This document shows, one piece after another, positions 18,145 through 28,001 of a DNA stretch of 64,000 nucleotides. A model generated the notes under the pieces. That model ran no database searches. It had not been told where the DNA came from and was given only the letters and a program-made list of their open reading frames with translations. Location of the stretch: assembly GCA_963930185.1 (NCBI GenBank), contig CAWVLT010000056.1, positions 182,628-246,627 of the forward strand, written 5' to 3'. The position numbers and the translations under genes were made by a program. The DNA comes from JAGZEG01 sp963930185. GTDB lineage: Bacteria > Actinomycetota > Coriobacteriia > Coriobacteriales > UMGS124. The first letter of the stretch is position 1. Every line of letters starts with the position of its first letter.

Positions 18145-18384
18145 ACGTCTCTCCTCCCTCTCTCCCATTGCTTCTTCCCTCGCTCCCTTGCACGAGCAGG
18201 GCCCCTCCCTCGCACCCGTCACCCAAAAAACGAGAGAGCGGGGCCTTGGCAGGCCTTGGTCGTACTTCGGGGCATACATAGACAATGCTACCAGCAGGCC
18301 GCGCGCCGCTTCACGCACGTACAGGTTGCCGCTAATCCCGTTTATACATAAAATTGCACCAATCATTCCGTGCGGAGGAAACAC
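18145..18384. promoter_or_regulatory. Divergent region between molybdoenzyme operon and Fic-like regulator
   Basis: The 240-bp spacer carries both promoters and the ribosome-binding sites GGGAGGAG (dmsA side) and GGAGG at 18374-18378 (regulator side). AT-rich sequence near 18340-18365 could hold a promoter. The divergent arrangement suggests that the Fic-like protein controls the molybdoenzyme operon. Confidence 0.4.
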
Positions 18385-19620
18385 ATGGTGATCGAGCCTG
18401 ACAAACCTGCGTCAGGGGCCACCGCGAGCCTCGGCAGCATAACGATCGACAATCCGGTGGCCAAGCGAATCTCCCGGGCGGAGATCGCCCTGGCCAAGGC
18501 CGATGTCAGGGCACGCTACTTTGAGTTCAGTGAAGCGCTCAACGACATGCTCGCCACGCTCGACGCACTTGCCATGGCCAACGTGGCGAACATCCGCGTG
18601 ACCTTTGACGACGTGTATGACAAGCAATGGGTGCGGACGGATGGCAACGAATGGCAGCATCGCACGCGCGACGAGGCGCTCGTGGGCAAGGTGCTCGCCT
18701 ACAAGAAGAGCGTTCTGCACATCACCGACGTCGTCACCCCAGGATTTAGGATCAGCGAGCCGAGAATCACCCTGATGTACCAGTTTCTCGATGGAAGGGG
18801 CAGCGAGGCGACCCCCGGCCAGCCGCGCCACGTGCACGGCACCTACCGCACGGGCGCAGCGCCGACCCGCAGCTCACGTAACGAGTCCTGCGAGTCTGCC
18901 CACTCCGCAGACGCAGGGGAAATACCGACCCTCATGAGACGCCTCGTCGCCTTCTGCAACACCGATCGCTTCTCGCCGACCGTCCAGTCGGCGATCGCGC
19001 TCGCGCTCTTCGAGGCAATCTCACCCTTCGACTACCACATCGATCACATGGGCAGGCTTCTTGCCCGCGCCGTGCTGTGCCGCCGGGGCCTCATCGAGCA
19101 CCTCGCCTGCCCCTTGGCGCTCCACGCATCAAAGCACAGGCGCGGACACTACACGCTGCTCGAAGCCCTCGACGAGAACGACGTGCGGCGCGGCGCCATG
19201 CCAAAGCTCGTCGTGGGATTCCTCAACTCCCACCTGTCCGAGATCATGGAGGGCGTCAAGGTCTCGCTATGGGCGATGGATGCGATCGAAGGGCTCGAGC
19301 TGTCCTGGCGCGAACGCATGGACTCGCCACGCGCCGATTCGGCAGTGCGCGCCATCCTGGACATCCTACCAGGACTCCCACGGTTTACGCTGGCCTCCAT
19401 GATCACCAGGACGGGCAGGTCGAAAAGCGCCGTCAACGCCGCGATCGACCAGCTCGAACTCGCAGGAATCGTCAGGCGCGACGGGCCGGCACGTCGCAAC
19501 CGCGTCTTTGTAGTGCCCGAGATGGGCGCGTTGTTCACCGCGCTGCGCGACCGCATCCTCCCTAAGGGCAGCGCGACCAAGGCGCAAGGCGACGCCATCC
19601 CAAGCGTGTTTCGGCTGTAG
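18385..19620 (+). CDS. Fic-fold-like protein with C-terminal winged helix, probable regulator
   Basis: The 411-residue protein has a helical region at 195-235 (ALALFEAISPFDYHID, then HMGRLLARAVLCRRG) that resembles a Fic domain but lacks its H-P-F-x-x-G-N-G-R motif: His is Ser and the GNGR loop is DHMGR. AMPylation activity is therefore unlikely. The C-terminus (ASMITRTGRSKSAVNAAIDQ, then LELAGIVRR) is a winged helix as in Fic-associated regulators. It is divergent from the dmsA operon and may control it. The start at 18385 follows GGAGG with six-base spacing. Confidence 0.6.
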   Translation: MVIEPDKPASGATASLGSITIDNPVAKRISRAEIALAKADVRARYFEFSEALNDMLATLDALAMANVANIRVTFDDVYDKQWVRTDGNEWQHRTRDEALVGKVLAYKKSVLHITDVVTPGFRISEPRITLMYQFLDGRGSEATPGQPRHVHGTYRTGAAPTRSSRNESCESAHSADAGEIPTLMRRLVAFCNTDRFSPTVQSAIALALFEAISPFDYHIDHMGRLLARAVLCRRGLIEHLACPLALHASKHRRGHYTLLEALDENDVRRGAMPKLVVGFLNSHLSEIMEGVKVSLWAMDAIEGLELSWRERMDSPRADSAVRAILDILPGLPRFTLASMITRTGRSKSAVNAAIDQLELAGIVRRDGPARRNRVFVVPEMGALFTALRDRILPKGSATKAQGDAIPSVFRL

Positions 19621-19636
19621 GGACGGTGCCCGGATG

Positions 19637-19984
19637 TCACGCCCGGGCAAGCCCCTCCCTGTTTGCAGCTGGTATGGCGGAGGTCATGCCGCCAGGGTCG
19701 GCAAACCCAATGACCAGCACCTTCCCAAGTCCCTTGGCGATCTTTGAAAGTGTCGTGAGCGACGGCAGGTTTCGTCCCGTCTCGATACGGCTCAGTACGC
19801 GCTTGTCGACTCCCGACGCTTCGGCTAATTGGGTCTGGCTCAGATTTTGCTCGATGCGCGCCCGCACGATCGCGTCGCAGATGGTGTCTTCCTGTTCGCT
19901 CTCCTTCCACAGCCTGCAGAATTCCTCATCATGCATGTATCTTTCAATCGAACGATCAAGATCGCTTTTCCCAAACTCATCCAT
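19637..19984 (-). CDS. HigA-type XRE antitoxin
   Basis: The 115-residue protein has an XRE helix-turn-helix (ARIEQNLSQTQLAEASGVDK, then RVLSRIETGRNLPSLTTL) behind a helical N-terminus. The ATG at 19984 overlaps the stop of a RelE/HigB-like reading frame upstream, the usual toxin-first higBA order. That toxin is broken (see 19977-20126), so the antitoxin may be an orphan that still acts as a repressor. AAGGGGAAG lies about nine bases before the start. Confidence 0.78.
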   Translation of the reverse strand: MDEFGKSDLDRSIERYMHDEEFCRLWKESEQEDTICDAIVRARIEQNLSQTQLAEASGVDKRVLSRIETGRNLPSLTTLSKIAKGLGKVLVIGFADPGGMTSAIPAANREGLARA

Positions 19985-20126
19985 TCCAGCTTCCCCTTTC
20001 ACTGGCATAGCGTGCCTCGTAATCATCTCGGTATCGCAAAGCGCGCTCTAATTCCCTTCTGGGCGTCTTCTTCGTCTTCTTCACAAACCCATGAGTCACC
20101 ACGATCCTATCGCCATTGAAAGTATT
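19977..20126 (-). pseudogene. HigB/RelE-type toxin remnant
   Basis: The reverse-strand frame ending at 19977 reads NTFNGDRIVVTHGFVKKTKK, then TPRRELERALRYRDDYEARY. This is the conserved C-terminal half of HigB-type toxins (strand, HGFVKKT, P-x-x-E-x-x-x-A). It is closed immediately upstream by TGA at 20127-20129. The other frame offers KYFQWR at the same place, which suggests a frameshift. No start codon or N-terminal half was found. The stop overlaps the higA-type start, preserving the operon geometry. Confidence 0.75.
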
Positions 20127-20144
20127 TCATGCGTTCATCCAAAT

Positions 20145-20162
20145 GTCTACTATTTAGTAGAC
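20145..20162. promoter_or_regulatory. Palindrome upstream of the broken higBA module
   Basis: GTCTACTA and TAGTAGAC form perfect 8-bp arms around TT. It lies just upstream of the toxin remnant and could be the old higBA operator. No gene was found in the surrounding 20163-20426. Confidence 0.45.
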
Positions 20163-20426
20163 ACTCGGAAGCGCGTCGGGATCTGCTTGTAGAGACAGTC
20201 GATTGCATCGAGAAGAATAACCACCGCTCTATGCTGACAAACAAAATGAATTGATCTAGGTATGCCCATAGCTCTTCCCTCTCTCTTGCGGCATGCGCAG
20301 CCGCAACCATCAGAGAGGGGGCCTGGCGGACGAGAACACTTATCATGCCAACCCACGAAGGGCACACATTCACATGGCATCATCTCGCCAAGCGTATACG
20401 CCTATCCCAAGGACGCGCGCACCATA

Positions 20427-20456
20427 TTGACCTTCCCGCGCCGATGCGCCTTAATA
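20427..20456 (+). promoter_or_regulatory. Candidate promoter of the Nif11-leader gene
   Basis: TTGACC (20427-20432) and TTAATA (20451-20456) are separated by 18 bases. They lie about 50 bases upstream of the start at 20507. Confidence 0.4.
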
Positions 20457-20506
20457 GACACGTAAGGCAGATTGTCAGAGACGTACGCTACAGAGAGGAT
20501 GACACG

Positions 20507-20851
20507 ATGGCAGACGAGAACACGGCCGGCACCGGAGATGCGATCCTTATGGTGACCCCCGAGCTCATGGCCAAGGCCCGCACGGCAACGGACGCCGGCG
20601 AGCTGGCGGCGATCGCCGCAGAGGAGGGCCATGCGCTGAGCGAGGAGCAGGCCCAGATGCTGTTTGCCAGGCTCCAAGGCGAAAAGGCGGTAGGCGAGCT
20701 TGCCGACGAGGAGCTCGACGACGTGTCGGGCGGATGCGGGTCCAGCGGCGGAAGCGGCACGTATGGCGTGTGCCCCATGTGCGGCCGGACCATCCAAAAG
20801 GTCGGCAACCAGCCCGCACGCTGCTCATACTGCGCGAGCCTGGGATTCTAG
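20507..20851 (+). CDS. Nif11-type double-glycine leader protein with zinc-ribbon-like tail
   Basis: The 114-residue protein has an N-terminal leader like those of Nif11 RiPP precursors: helical PELMAKARTATDAGELAAIA, EEGHALSEEQAQMLFARLQ, then ELADEELDDVSGG with the double glycine at 75-76. The 38-residue tail has Cys at 77, 89, 92, 106 and 109. Two CxxC pairs (CPMC, CSYC) 13 residues apart look like a zinc ribbon rather than a lanthipeptide core. No modification enzyme or peptidase-transporter gene is nearby, so export and maturation would need genes elsewhere. GAGAGGA precedes the ATG. Precursor status is inferred. Confidence 0.7.
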   Translation: MADENTAGTGDAILMVTPELMAKARTATDAGELAAIAAEEGHALSEEQAQMLFARLQGEKAVGELADEELDDVSGGCGSSGGSGTYGVCPMCGRTIQKVGNQPARCSYCASLGF

Positions 20852-20863
20852 GCCTTCCCTAGG

Positions 20864-21937
20864 CTACCACCTGTCGCGGCGGTCATCTCGCCAGCCGCCG
20901 CGACGGTCGTCGTAGCGGCGATCGTCATAGCGACTGTCGTCGTAGCCGTCATGACCACCGCGGCTGTCGTAGTCGTCACCCTCGTCCTCGTAGCGCCAGG
21001 CGTTGTAGTCGCGATAGTACAGCTTCACGGGGCGCTCGTCGGGATACTGCTCCATCACGCGGTCAATGAGCAGGGCGTTCTCGCGATAGTCGAGCGACGC
21101 GGTGGCATAGCACGTATGGCCGCCCTCGCCCGTCTCGGTCATGAGGGCGTGGCGCGCGTAGCCGTTCGCGTCGTACTCGAGCACCGCGCTCAGGGTGTTG
21201 GGCGTGCCGGCAACAGGCGTGGTCTCGATGCGCAGGCTCGTCACGGTAACGCTCTGGTCAGCCGAGCCGCCCCGCGGGTCGCCATCCCAGTCGCCATACC
21301 CGCGACCGTCGTAGCCATACCCGCCAAAGCCGCCGCGCTCCGTGGGACGCTGGTCAGCACGCACGGTCTGCTCGACGCGCTCCACGCGCGTGAAGCTATA
21401 GCCCTTCTCGGGCACGCCCATCCACAGCGCGGTGATGGCACCAAAGGGATAGCCCGAGAGATCGGCCGCCTCGGCAAGAAGCTCGTTGATGAAGTCCACG
21501 GCGGCGCGCAGCTCGCCAGCGAGCTGGTCGTCGGCTGGCGGCTCGCCCTCCGCAAACGGGAAGGCATACACCGTCTTGAAGCCGCCCTTCTTCTTGCGGG
21601 AGGTCACCACCGGGAGCATCCCCTGCACGCCGAACGGGAAGGCGTCGTCGTCACGCACGGCCGGATCGACGTGGCGCAGGCCGTTCAGCTCGACGCGCTC
21701 GGTGCCAAAGCCCGAGTTGTCGCCGAAGAGCTCGAGGGGCCGTTCGGGCATCGGCTCGTCCGACAGGTCATCCGCACCGGCGGCGTCTTCGTCGGCGGCC
21801 TGCTCTGCGGCGGGGGCGCTCCCCTCGGTGCCTGCCTCGTCCGCGGCGGTATCGGCCCCCGTCTCGACGTCGGGGCTCGCCATGTCCACCTGCGCGTCTT
21901 CGACTTGCTCGCTATCCAGCACCTGCTCCTCGTCCAC
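20864..21937 (-). CDS. Acidic protein of unknown function with D/R/Y-rich tail
   Basis: The 357-residue protein is not recognised. Residues 1-60 are strongly acidic and Ala-rich. Residues 65-310 look folded (NGLRHVDPAVRDDDAFPFG, KTVYAFPFAEGEPPADDQ, GAITALWMGVPEKGYSFTRV), interrupted by a Gly/Tyr/Asp loop near 200. The last 45 residues are repeats of D-D-R-Y/R-G type. No signal peptide or membrane segment is visible. The GTG start at 21937 has AGGGGG upstream. The low-complexity ends suggest disorder and interaction with nucleic acid or protein. Confidence 0.65.
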   Translation of the reverse strand: MDEEQVLDSEQVEDAQVDMASPDVETGADTAADEAGTEGSAPAAEQAADEDAAGADDLSDEPMPERPLELFGDNSGFGTERVELNGLRHVDPAVRDDDAFPFGVQGMLPVVTSRKKKGGFKTVYAFPFAEGEPPADDQLAGELRAAVDFINELLAEAADLSGYPFGAITALWMGVPEKGYSFTRVERVEQTVRADQRPTERGGFGGYGYDGRGYGDWDGDPRGGSADQSVTVTSLRIETTPVAGTPNTLSAVLEYDANGYARHALMTETGEGGHTCYATASLDYRENALLIDRVMEQYPDERPVKLYYRDYNAWRYEDEGDDYDSRGGHDGYDDSRYDDRRYDDRRGGWRDDRRDRW

Positions 21938-21988
21938 CGCTACCCCCTGGGTCAGCTCGTCGCGCGCCTCTCGTACAGTCTAGCCTGA

Positions 21989-22525
21989 TTATACGCAGCC
22001 ATCCGGCCGCCGGTACCGGCAGCCGCCGCCAAGAGCCTGCGTCCCCAACAACTTCAGGGCATCGGCAGCGCTCAGGGCGGCAACGGGGGCGTCGCGCAGC
22101 AGGCGTTCGTCGTTTGTCACAAGAAAGTCTGCCCCACATCGCTCCATGGCCGCCAAGACCAGGTCGTCCTCGAAGTCATCATGGATCTCTCTGTACTTTT
22201 CGGCGAGCCACATATCTGATGCGTCCATGCCAACCATGGTGCCTATCTCGCCCATGTTCGCGACGCACGACCATGCCAGCGACCTAATGGCCAGCGCATC
22301 GCCCTTGCACAACGATTGCCCGCCTTCGCAGGCTTTTGCCCTAAGCAGCTTGCCGACCAAGTAGTACACGTCCTTTGCAGTGGTCGCCGAAAAAAGGATG
22401 TCAACCCCCAGCAACCCCGCTTTGCATATCAAAGCGGAAGCCACGGTGCCACCTGGGCGGAATCCCAAGTAGGAATCAACCCAGATGCACGTGTCGATGA
22501 GCAGCCGAGAAGGCGAGCCCGTCAC
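21989..22525 (-). CDS. PIN-domain toxin
   Basis: The 178-residue PIN-like protein has LLIDTCIWVDSYLGF (N-terminal Asp), ATTAKDVYYL, the acidic IHDDFEDDLVLAAME and the closing LVTNDERLL motif. The layout matches PIN RNases of TA modules. Its start overlaps the stop of the RelB-type gene by four bases. The C-terminal 25 residues (Gly/Arg-rich) are beyond the usual domain end. Confidence 0.8.
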   Translation of the reverse strand: MTGSPSRLLIDTCIWVDSYLGFRPGGTVASALICKAGLLGVDILFSATTAKDVYYLVGKLLRAKACEGGQSLCKGDALAIRSLAWSCVANMGEIGTMVGMDASDMWLAEKYREIHDDFEDDLVLAAMERCGADFLVTNDERLLRDAPVAALSAADALKLLGTQALGGGCRYRRPDGCV

Positions 22526-22884
22526 AGTAGCCCCCTCTCAGCCCATCGCTCGAGGTACGTCTCTTCGAGCAGTTCGTCATCCGAAGGCAGGTCATCATCA
22601 ACCACACCGGAGTCAATTCCATGAGCGAGAAGGAATTCGTCGCAGATATGCCTCCCCCTCTCGATGGCAGCCAGGCGTTTCTCGCGCCTTGCCACATCAT
22701 CATCCACCCTGTCTGGATCAAGCATTTCAACGATCGCCTTTGGGTTATCCCGGTTGCCTTGGATCACCCGCCAGAGAGACCGCACTGCCTGGGATGGGGT
22801 AAGCCCCGCCTGTGAAAGAACCGCGTCACCTTCTCTTTTGAGCTCATCGTCAATCCGCACGTTCATCTGCACAGCCCTGCCCAT
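22522..22884 (-). CDS. RelB/DinJ-type antitoxin
   Basis: The 120-residue protein begins with a ribbon-helix-helix: MNVRIDDELKREGDAVLSQA, GLTPSQAVRSLW. A long acidic C-terminus suited to toxin neutralisation follows. It is paired with the PIN gene through a 4-base overlap; RelB-type partners usually go with RelE-type toxins, so the combination is slightly unusual. Upstream, an AT-rich block (TATAGCTATA palindrome near 22935) holds the likely promoter and operator. Confidence 0.8.
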   Translation of the reverse strand: MGRAVQMNVRIDDELKREGDAVLSQAGLTPSQAVRSLWRVIQGNRDNPKAIVEMLDPDRVDDDVARREKRLAAIERGRHICDEFLLAHGIDSGVVDDDLPSDDELLEETYLERWAERGLL

Positions 22885-22997
22885 ATTGACCCCCTAGCTC
22901 AAGAGCAACCATGCCCCTTGTCACCTGCCTCGAACCTTTGTATAGCTATAGTATAGCGTACAGATCTTCCAAGAAGAACGGCTTCAAACGCATGAAA

Positions 22998-23035
22998 ACG
23001 GGTCCCCGGCGAGAACCACCTTGCCAGGAACCCGT
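22998..23035 (-). terminator. Terminator of the metal-efflux operon
   Basis: On the minus strand ACGGGTTCCTGGC pairs with GCCGGGGACCCGT and TTTT follows (AAAA at 22995-22998 on the plus strand). It lies about 75 bases past the ATPase stop. Confidence 0.75.
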
Positions 23036-23109
23036 GATTGAGATTTCACTTGGCGTTCAACCAGCCCTGCGCATCCCTGACACGGAAGAGGCCACAAGTC
23101 TAGCGGCCG

Positions 23110-25053
<1,944 letters not shown>

Positions 25054-25146
25054 GGCTGTGCTCCCTCTCCCGTGGCGCGCGGGGCCAAGGCGATGCGCAT
25101 GCCCGCATGCCATGCGGCGCCCGTGACTCGCGCCACGCACCTGTTC

Positions 25147-25365
25147 CTATCGGACGATCTCGCAGTCGGGCTCGACGCGGGCGGCGACCTTCACCACGCG
25201 GGCAAGGACGTCGTCAAACGCGTCGTCGGCCGCCTCGAGCGTGAGCTTCTGCATCATGAAGTTCACCGAGGCGCCCTGCACGCCATCGACCTTCTTGATG
25301 GCGTCCTCGAGCTTGCGCGCGCAGTTGGCGCAGTCGATCTCGTCGAGCTTGAATACCTTGCGCAT
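25147..25365 (-). CDS. Stand-alone heavy-metal-associated (HMA) protein
   Basis: The 72-residue protein has the HMA metal motif IDCANCARKLEDAIKKVDGV and the beta-alpha-beta pattern of copper or zinc chaperones. It sits between the repressor and the ATPase and probably replaces the ATPase's missing N-terminal domain as metal donor or regulator. AAAGGAAG precedes the ATG at 25365. Confidence 0.88.
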   Translation of the reverse strand: MRKVFKLDEIDCANCARKLEDAIKKVDGVQGASVNFMMQKLTLEAADDAFDDVLARVVKVAARVEPDCEIVR

Positions 25366-25446
25366 GGAAGCTTCCTTTCGTTTTCTGCCGGCTCGGCCCA
25401 AACCAACGCGCCGACAACCGGCACGGGTGACTGCCGTCTCGGGCAC

Positions 25447-25875
25447 CTACTCGCAGATGTGGCTCATGCCCTGGGCGAGCATCGTGTACACGTGGTCGTC
25501 CGCCAGCGAATACATGACGCTGCGACCCTCGCGCCGGGGCTTCACCAGGTGCGACTGCTTGAGGATGCGCAGCTGGTGGGAGACGGCGCTCTGTGTGGAT
25601 GACGTCGCCTCGGCGATGTCCGCCACGCAGAGCTCCCTGCCCATCAGGCTGTAGAGGATCTTGATGCGCGTGGTGTCGCTGAACACCTTGAACAGGTCGG
25701 CGAGATCGTAAAGCAGCTCCTCATCGGGAATGCCGTCGACGAAGTCGGACTCGGCACAGACGCAGGCGCCATCCGACATCAGGTGAGCTGCCTTCTCGCC
25801 TGAGGGTGTCGTCGCCGCGCCGTGGTGCTCCTCGAATTCGGCCACCTGTCCCGGCTTCTCTTGACTATCGCTCAT
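25447..25875 (-). CDS. ArsR/SmtB-family metal-responsive repressor
   Basis: The 142-residue winged-helix repressor has recognition helix TQSAVSHQLRILKQSHLVK. The last helix, DDHVYTMLAQGMSHICE, carries the D-x-H...H-x-x-E zinc site with SmtB spacing. The CadC-type site looks partial: an N-terminal CVCAES is present but the helix-3 motif is ELCVAD instead of ELCVCD. Zinc sensing through the C-terminal site is therefore more likely than cadmium/lead sensing through the N-terminal one. The start at 25875 follows GGAGG, and the operator lies just upstream. Confidence 0.9.
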   Translation of the reverse strand: MSDSQEKPGQVAEFEEHHGAATTPSGEKAAHLMSDGACVCAESDFVDGIPDEELLYDLADLFKVFSDTTRIKILYSLMGRELCVADIAEATSSTQSAVSHQLRILKQSHLVKPRREGRSVMYSLADDHVYTMLAQGMSHICE

Positions 25876-25889
25876 ACTTGACCTCCATT

Positions 25890-25911
25890 CATATGAACAT
25901 TTGTTCATATG
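25890..25911. promoter_or_regulatory. SmtB/ArsR operator
   Basis: A perfect 22-bp palindrome has arms CATATGAACA and TGTTCATATG around TT. The TGAACA...TGTTCA core is the classic binding site of SmtB/CzrA-type repressors. It lies 15 bases upstream of the repressor start, so autoregulation of the operon is expected. Confidence 0.88.
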
Positions 25912-26036
25912 TTATTGTGCGCAAGTATACACTGCCGCAAGCTTGAGTCAAGTGGCGTTACGCGTCTTTTTTTTTGTAAGGGAAGCCAGCGGCCGTGAAG
26001 AAGCCCCAGCCTGCCCGCGTGGGTCAGAGCAAGCGC

Positions 26037-26726
26037 CTAGCCGGCAAGGCCCAGAGGACAGGGGTCGTCGGCGATGACGGAGGCGCGCCCATCGCTCGCA
26101 ACCAGGGAGTCCCTCAGGCCATCGCCCACTCCAAGCAGCTCGCCGAGGAGAATCGCATCCCTATGCGGCACCAGACTTGCCAGCTCGAACACCGGCAGGC
26201 ACGCCGACATCGAATCGACAACCCGATAGATCCGGCGAGCATGCTCGTCGAGCAAGTCGGCCATACGCCCGCAATCGAAGGCAAGCTGCAAGGCGAGCAT
26301 GCGGCGTAGCCTGCCCGAGTTGCCCGACCGGCGATGCTCGCGCAGCGCTTCGTTAGAGGAGACCTGCATGAAGCCAAGGTAAGCGACGAGGTCAACGTGG
26401 GCGTCCGGCTGCGGCATGACGGCCAGCTGGCAGAAACGATCCGACCTGCGTGATCCCTCTCCCTGGGATGACAGGCAACGAATCACACGTGCCTGCAACT
26501 CGTGAAGGGTGATGGACACTGAGAGGCCCTGGAGCCGCAAGCACAGTTCGTCGATGGTCACGCACGCCTTGGCGGCCTCTCCGCCCAAGATCTTTCCAAA
26601 CGATGCGGCGCCACCCAGATCCATGCCCCGCTCCTCGTCGAATAGGTCCAGCACGCATTCGAACAGAACGTTGCGGCTCCTCAGCAGAGCCTCGAGATCG
26701 GCCCTTCTCATGCTCGCCCGCTTCAT
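26037..26726 (-). CDS. TorD-like chaperone, stand-alone (divergent member)
   Basis: The 229-residue all-helical protein fits the TorD family by its C-terminal half (HVDLVAYLGFMQVSSNEALR, RRMLALQLAFDCGRMADLLD), though the classic signatures are weak. No molybdoenzyme gene adjoins it; the nearest is 8 kb away with its own chaperone. A second TorD-like gene lies at 28002-28535 on the other side of an AraC gene. GGAGG six bases upstream sets the start at 26726. A helical regulator of another kind cannot be excluded. Confidence 0.55.
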   Translation of the reverse strand: MKRASMRRADLEALLRSRNVLFECVLDLFDEERGMDLGGAASFGKILGGEAAKACVTIDELCLRLQGLSVSITLHELQARVIRCLSSQGEGSRRSDRFCQLAVMPQPDAHVDLVAYLGFMQVSSNEALREHRRSGNSGRLRRMLALQLAFDCGRMADLLDEHARRIYRVVDSMSACLPVFELASLVPHRDAILLGELLGVGDGLRDSLVASDGRASVIADDPCPLGLAG

Positions 26727-26962
26727 GCTTTCCTCCATGACATACGCCGCCCTCGACCAAGAGGGTGCGACACCGTGACGCACGCCCAGACGACCGAGCG
26801 TCTCTTTTTATACAATTAAGACGTTATCACCAAAAGAGAGGATATAATTTCGTATTACCCGCAAGAATAGTGGCTATAATCGTCAAAAGAAGGTATTGGA
26901 CGGAAATATGGCCAGAAGCGCCTCGCACCACCGTCCTCCGGCGTCGACAGAGAGGACCCACC

Positions 26963-27898
26963 ATGCGCACGCTCACCTCGTGCATCCTGCACATAGAGGG
27001 CAAAGGCCTGGAATCCCATGCCCAGCACGGAACGGTGGACTTCCCGCTTGGCTGCTACCGCGATGACCTTCATGTCGAGCCCGTCTCGCCCCATTGGCAC
27101 GACGAGCTCGAGGTGTTCCTCGTGATGGAGGGGCACGCCGTCTTTTCCGCCGGCACCCAGAAGTACGAGCTGGAGCCCGGAGACGGCCTGTTCGTCAACG
27201 CCGGGGTTATCCACGGGGCGCAGCCTGCCGGCGAAGGGCCGTCCGTCCTGCACACCATCGTATTCCACCCGCGCCTCGTGGCAGGCAGCACCGAAAGCGT
27301 TTTCTGGCAAGACTACGTCGGCAAGATCGTCCAGGGTACGCCCGTGCAGGCCATACCCCTTCATCGCGACGTCGACTGGGAGCGCCACTGCCTAGACGCA
27401 GCCTGTGAGGCAGTTGACTCGTTTCTGGACGAGGCCTATGGATACGAGTTCGCGGTGCGTGCCGCGCTCTCGAGCGTGGCCTGCGAGCTGGCACGCCACC
27501 TGCCAGAGACAGAGCGAACGCCCTCGAGCCGAACCTTGCGCAGCGCGCAGCGTATCAAAACCATGCTCCAGCTCATACACGATCGGTACGGCGAAGAGCT
27601 CACCATAGAGGCGATCGCGCACAGTGCCTCGATCAGCGTGAGCGAATGCCTGCGGTGCTTCCACGAGACCATCGGCACCACACCCATCCAATACCTCAAG
27701 CACTACCGGGTGCGTCAGGCCGCGCGCATGCTCGAGACCACTGAACTCAGGATCTCCGACATAGCTGTTACCTGTGGGTTTAAGGAGATGAGCTACTTCG
27801 CCAAGGCGTTTCGCACCCAGCAGGGCTGCACGCCATCCGACTATCGCAGGCGAGTCCGCGAAACGCGCGAAACGACCACGCCGGACAAGATGCGCTAG
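26963..27898 (+). CDS. AraC-family regulator with cupin sensor domain
   Basis: The 311-residue protein has an N-terminal cupin (PHWHDELEVFLVMEGHAVFS, YELEPGDGLFVNAGVIHG) with probable metal or ligand site residues. The C-terminal double HTH of the AraC/XylS family follows (YGEELTIEAIAHSASISVSE, then LRISDIAVTCGFKEMSYFAK). It would sense a small molecule and control a nearby operon, perhaps the flanking TorD-like genes or a distant reductase. AGAGAGGA lies upstream of the ATG. Confidence 0.88.
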   Translation: MRTLTSCILHIEGKGLESHAQHGTVDFPLGCYRDDLHVEPVSPHWHDELEVFLVMEGHAVFSAGTQKYELEPGDGLFVNAGVIHGAQPAGEGPSVLHTIVFHPRLVAGSTESVFWQDYVGKIVQGTPVQAIPLHRDVDWERHCLDAACEAVDSFLDEAYGYEFAVRAALSSVACELARHLPETERTPSSRTLRSAQRIKTMLQLIHDRYGEELTIEAIAHSASISVSECLRCFHETIGTTPIQYLKHYRVRQAARMLETTELRISDIAVTCGFKEMSYFAKAFRTQQGCTPSDYRRRVRETRETTTPDKMR

Positions 27899-28001
27899 GA
27901 TGTGGGACGCATGCGGGACCCACGGCAAGCGCCGCACAGGAAAGGCCCATCGCCCGCCAGACACCACGCACGCTGATATCGTGCGGCCCGCTTCTGTCAC
28001 C

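Noticed and set aside
15517..18351. A 944-codon open frame on the plus strand opposite the DmsA-like gene
   Set aside because: It is antisense to a clearly conserved molybdoenzyme and arises from GC-rich third positions; its translation has no family features.
25966..25976. T-run upstream of the TorD-like gene read as a terminator
   Set aside because: No stem precedes it, and the neighbouring genes on that strand do not end there.
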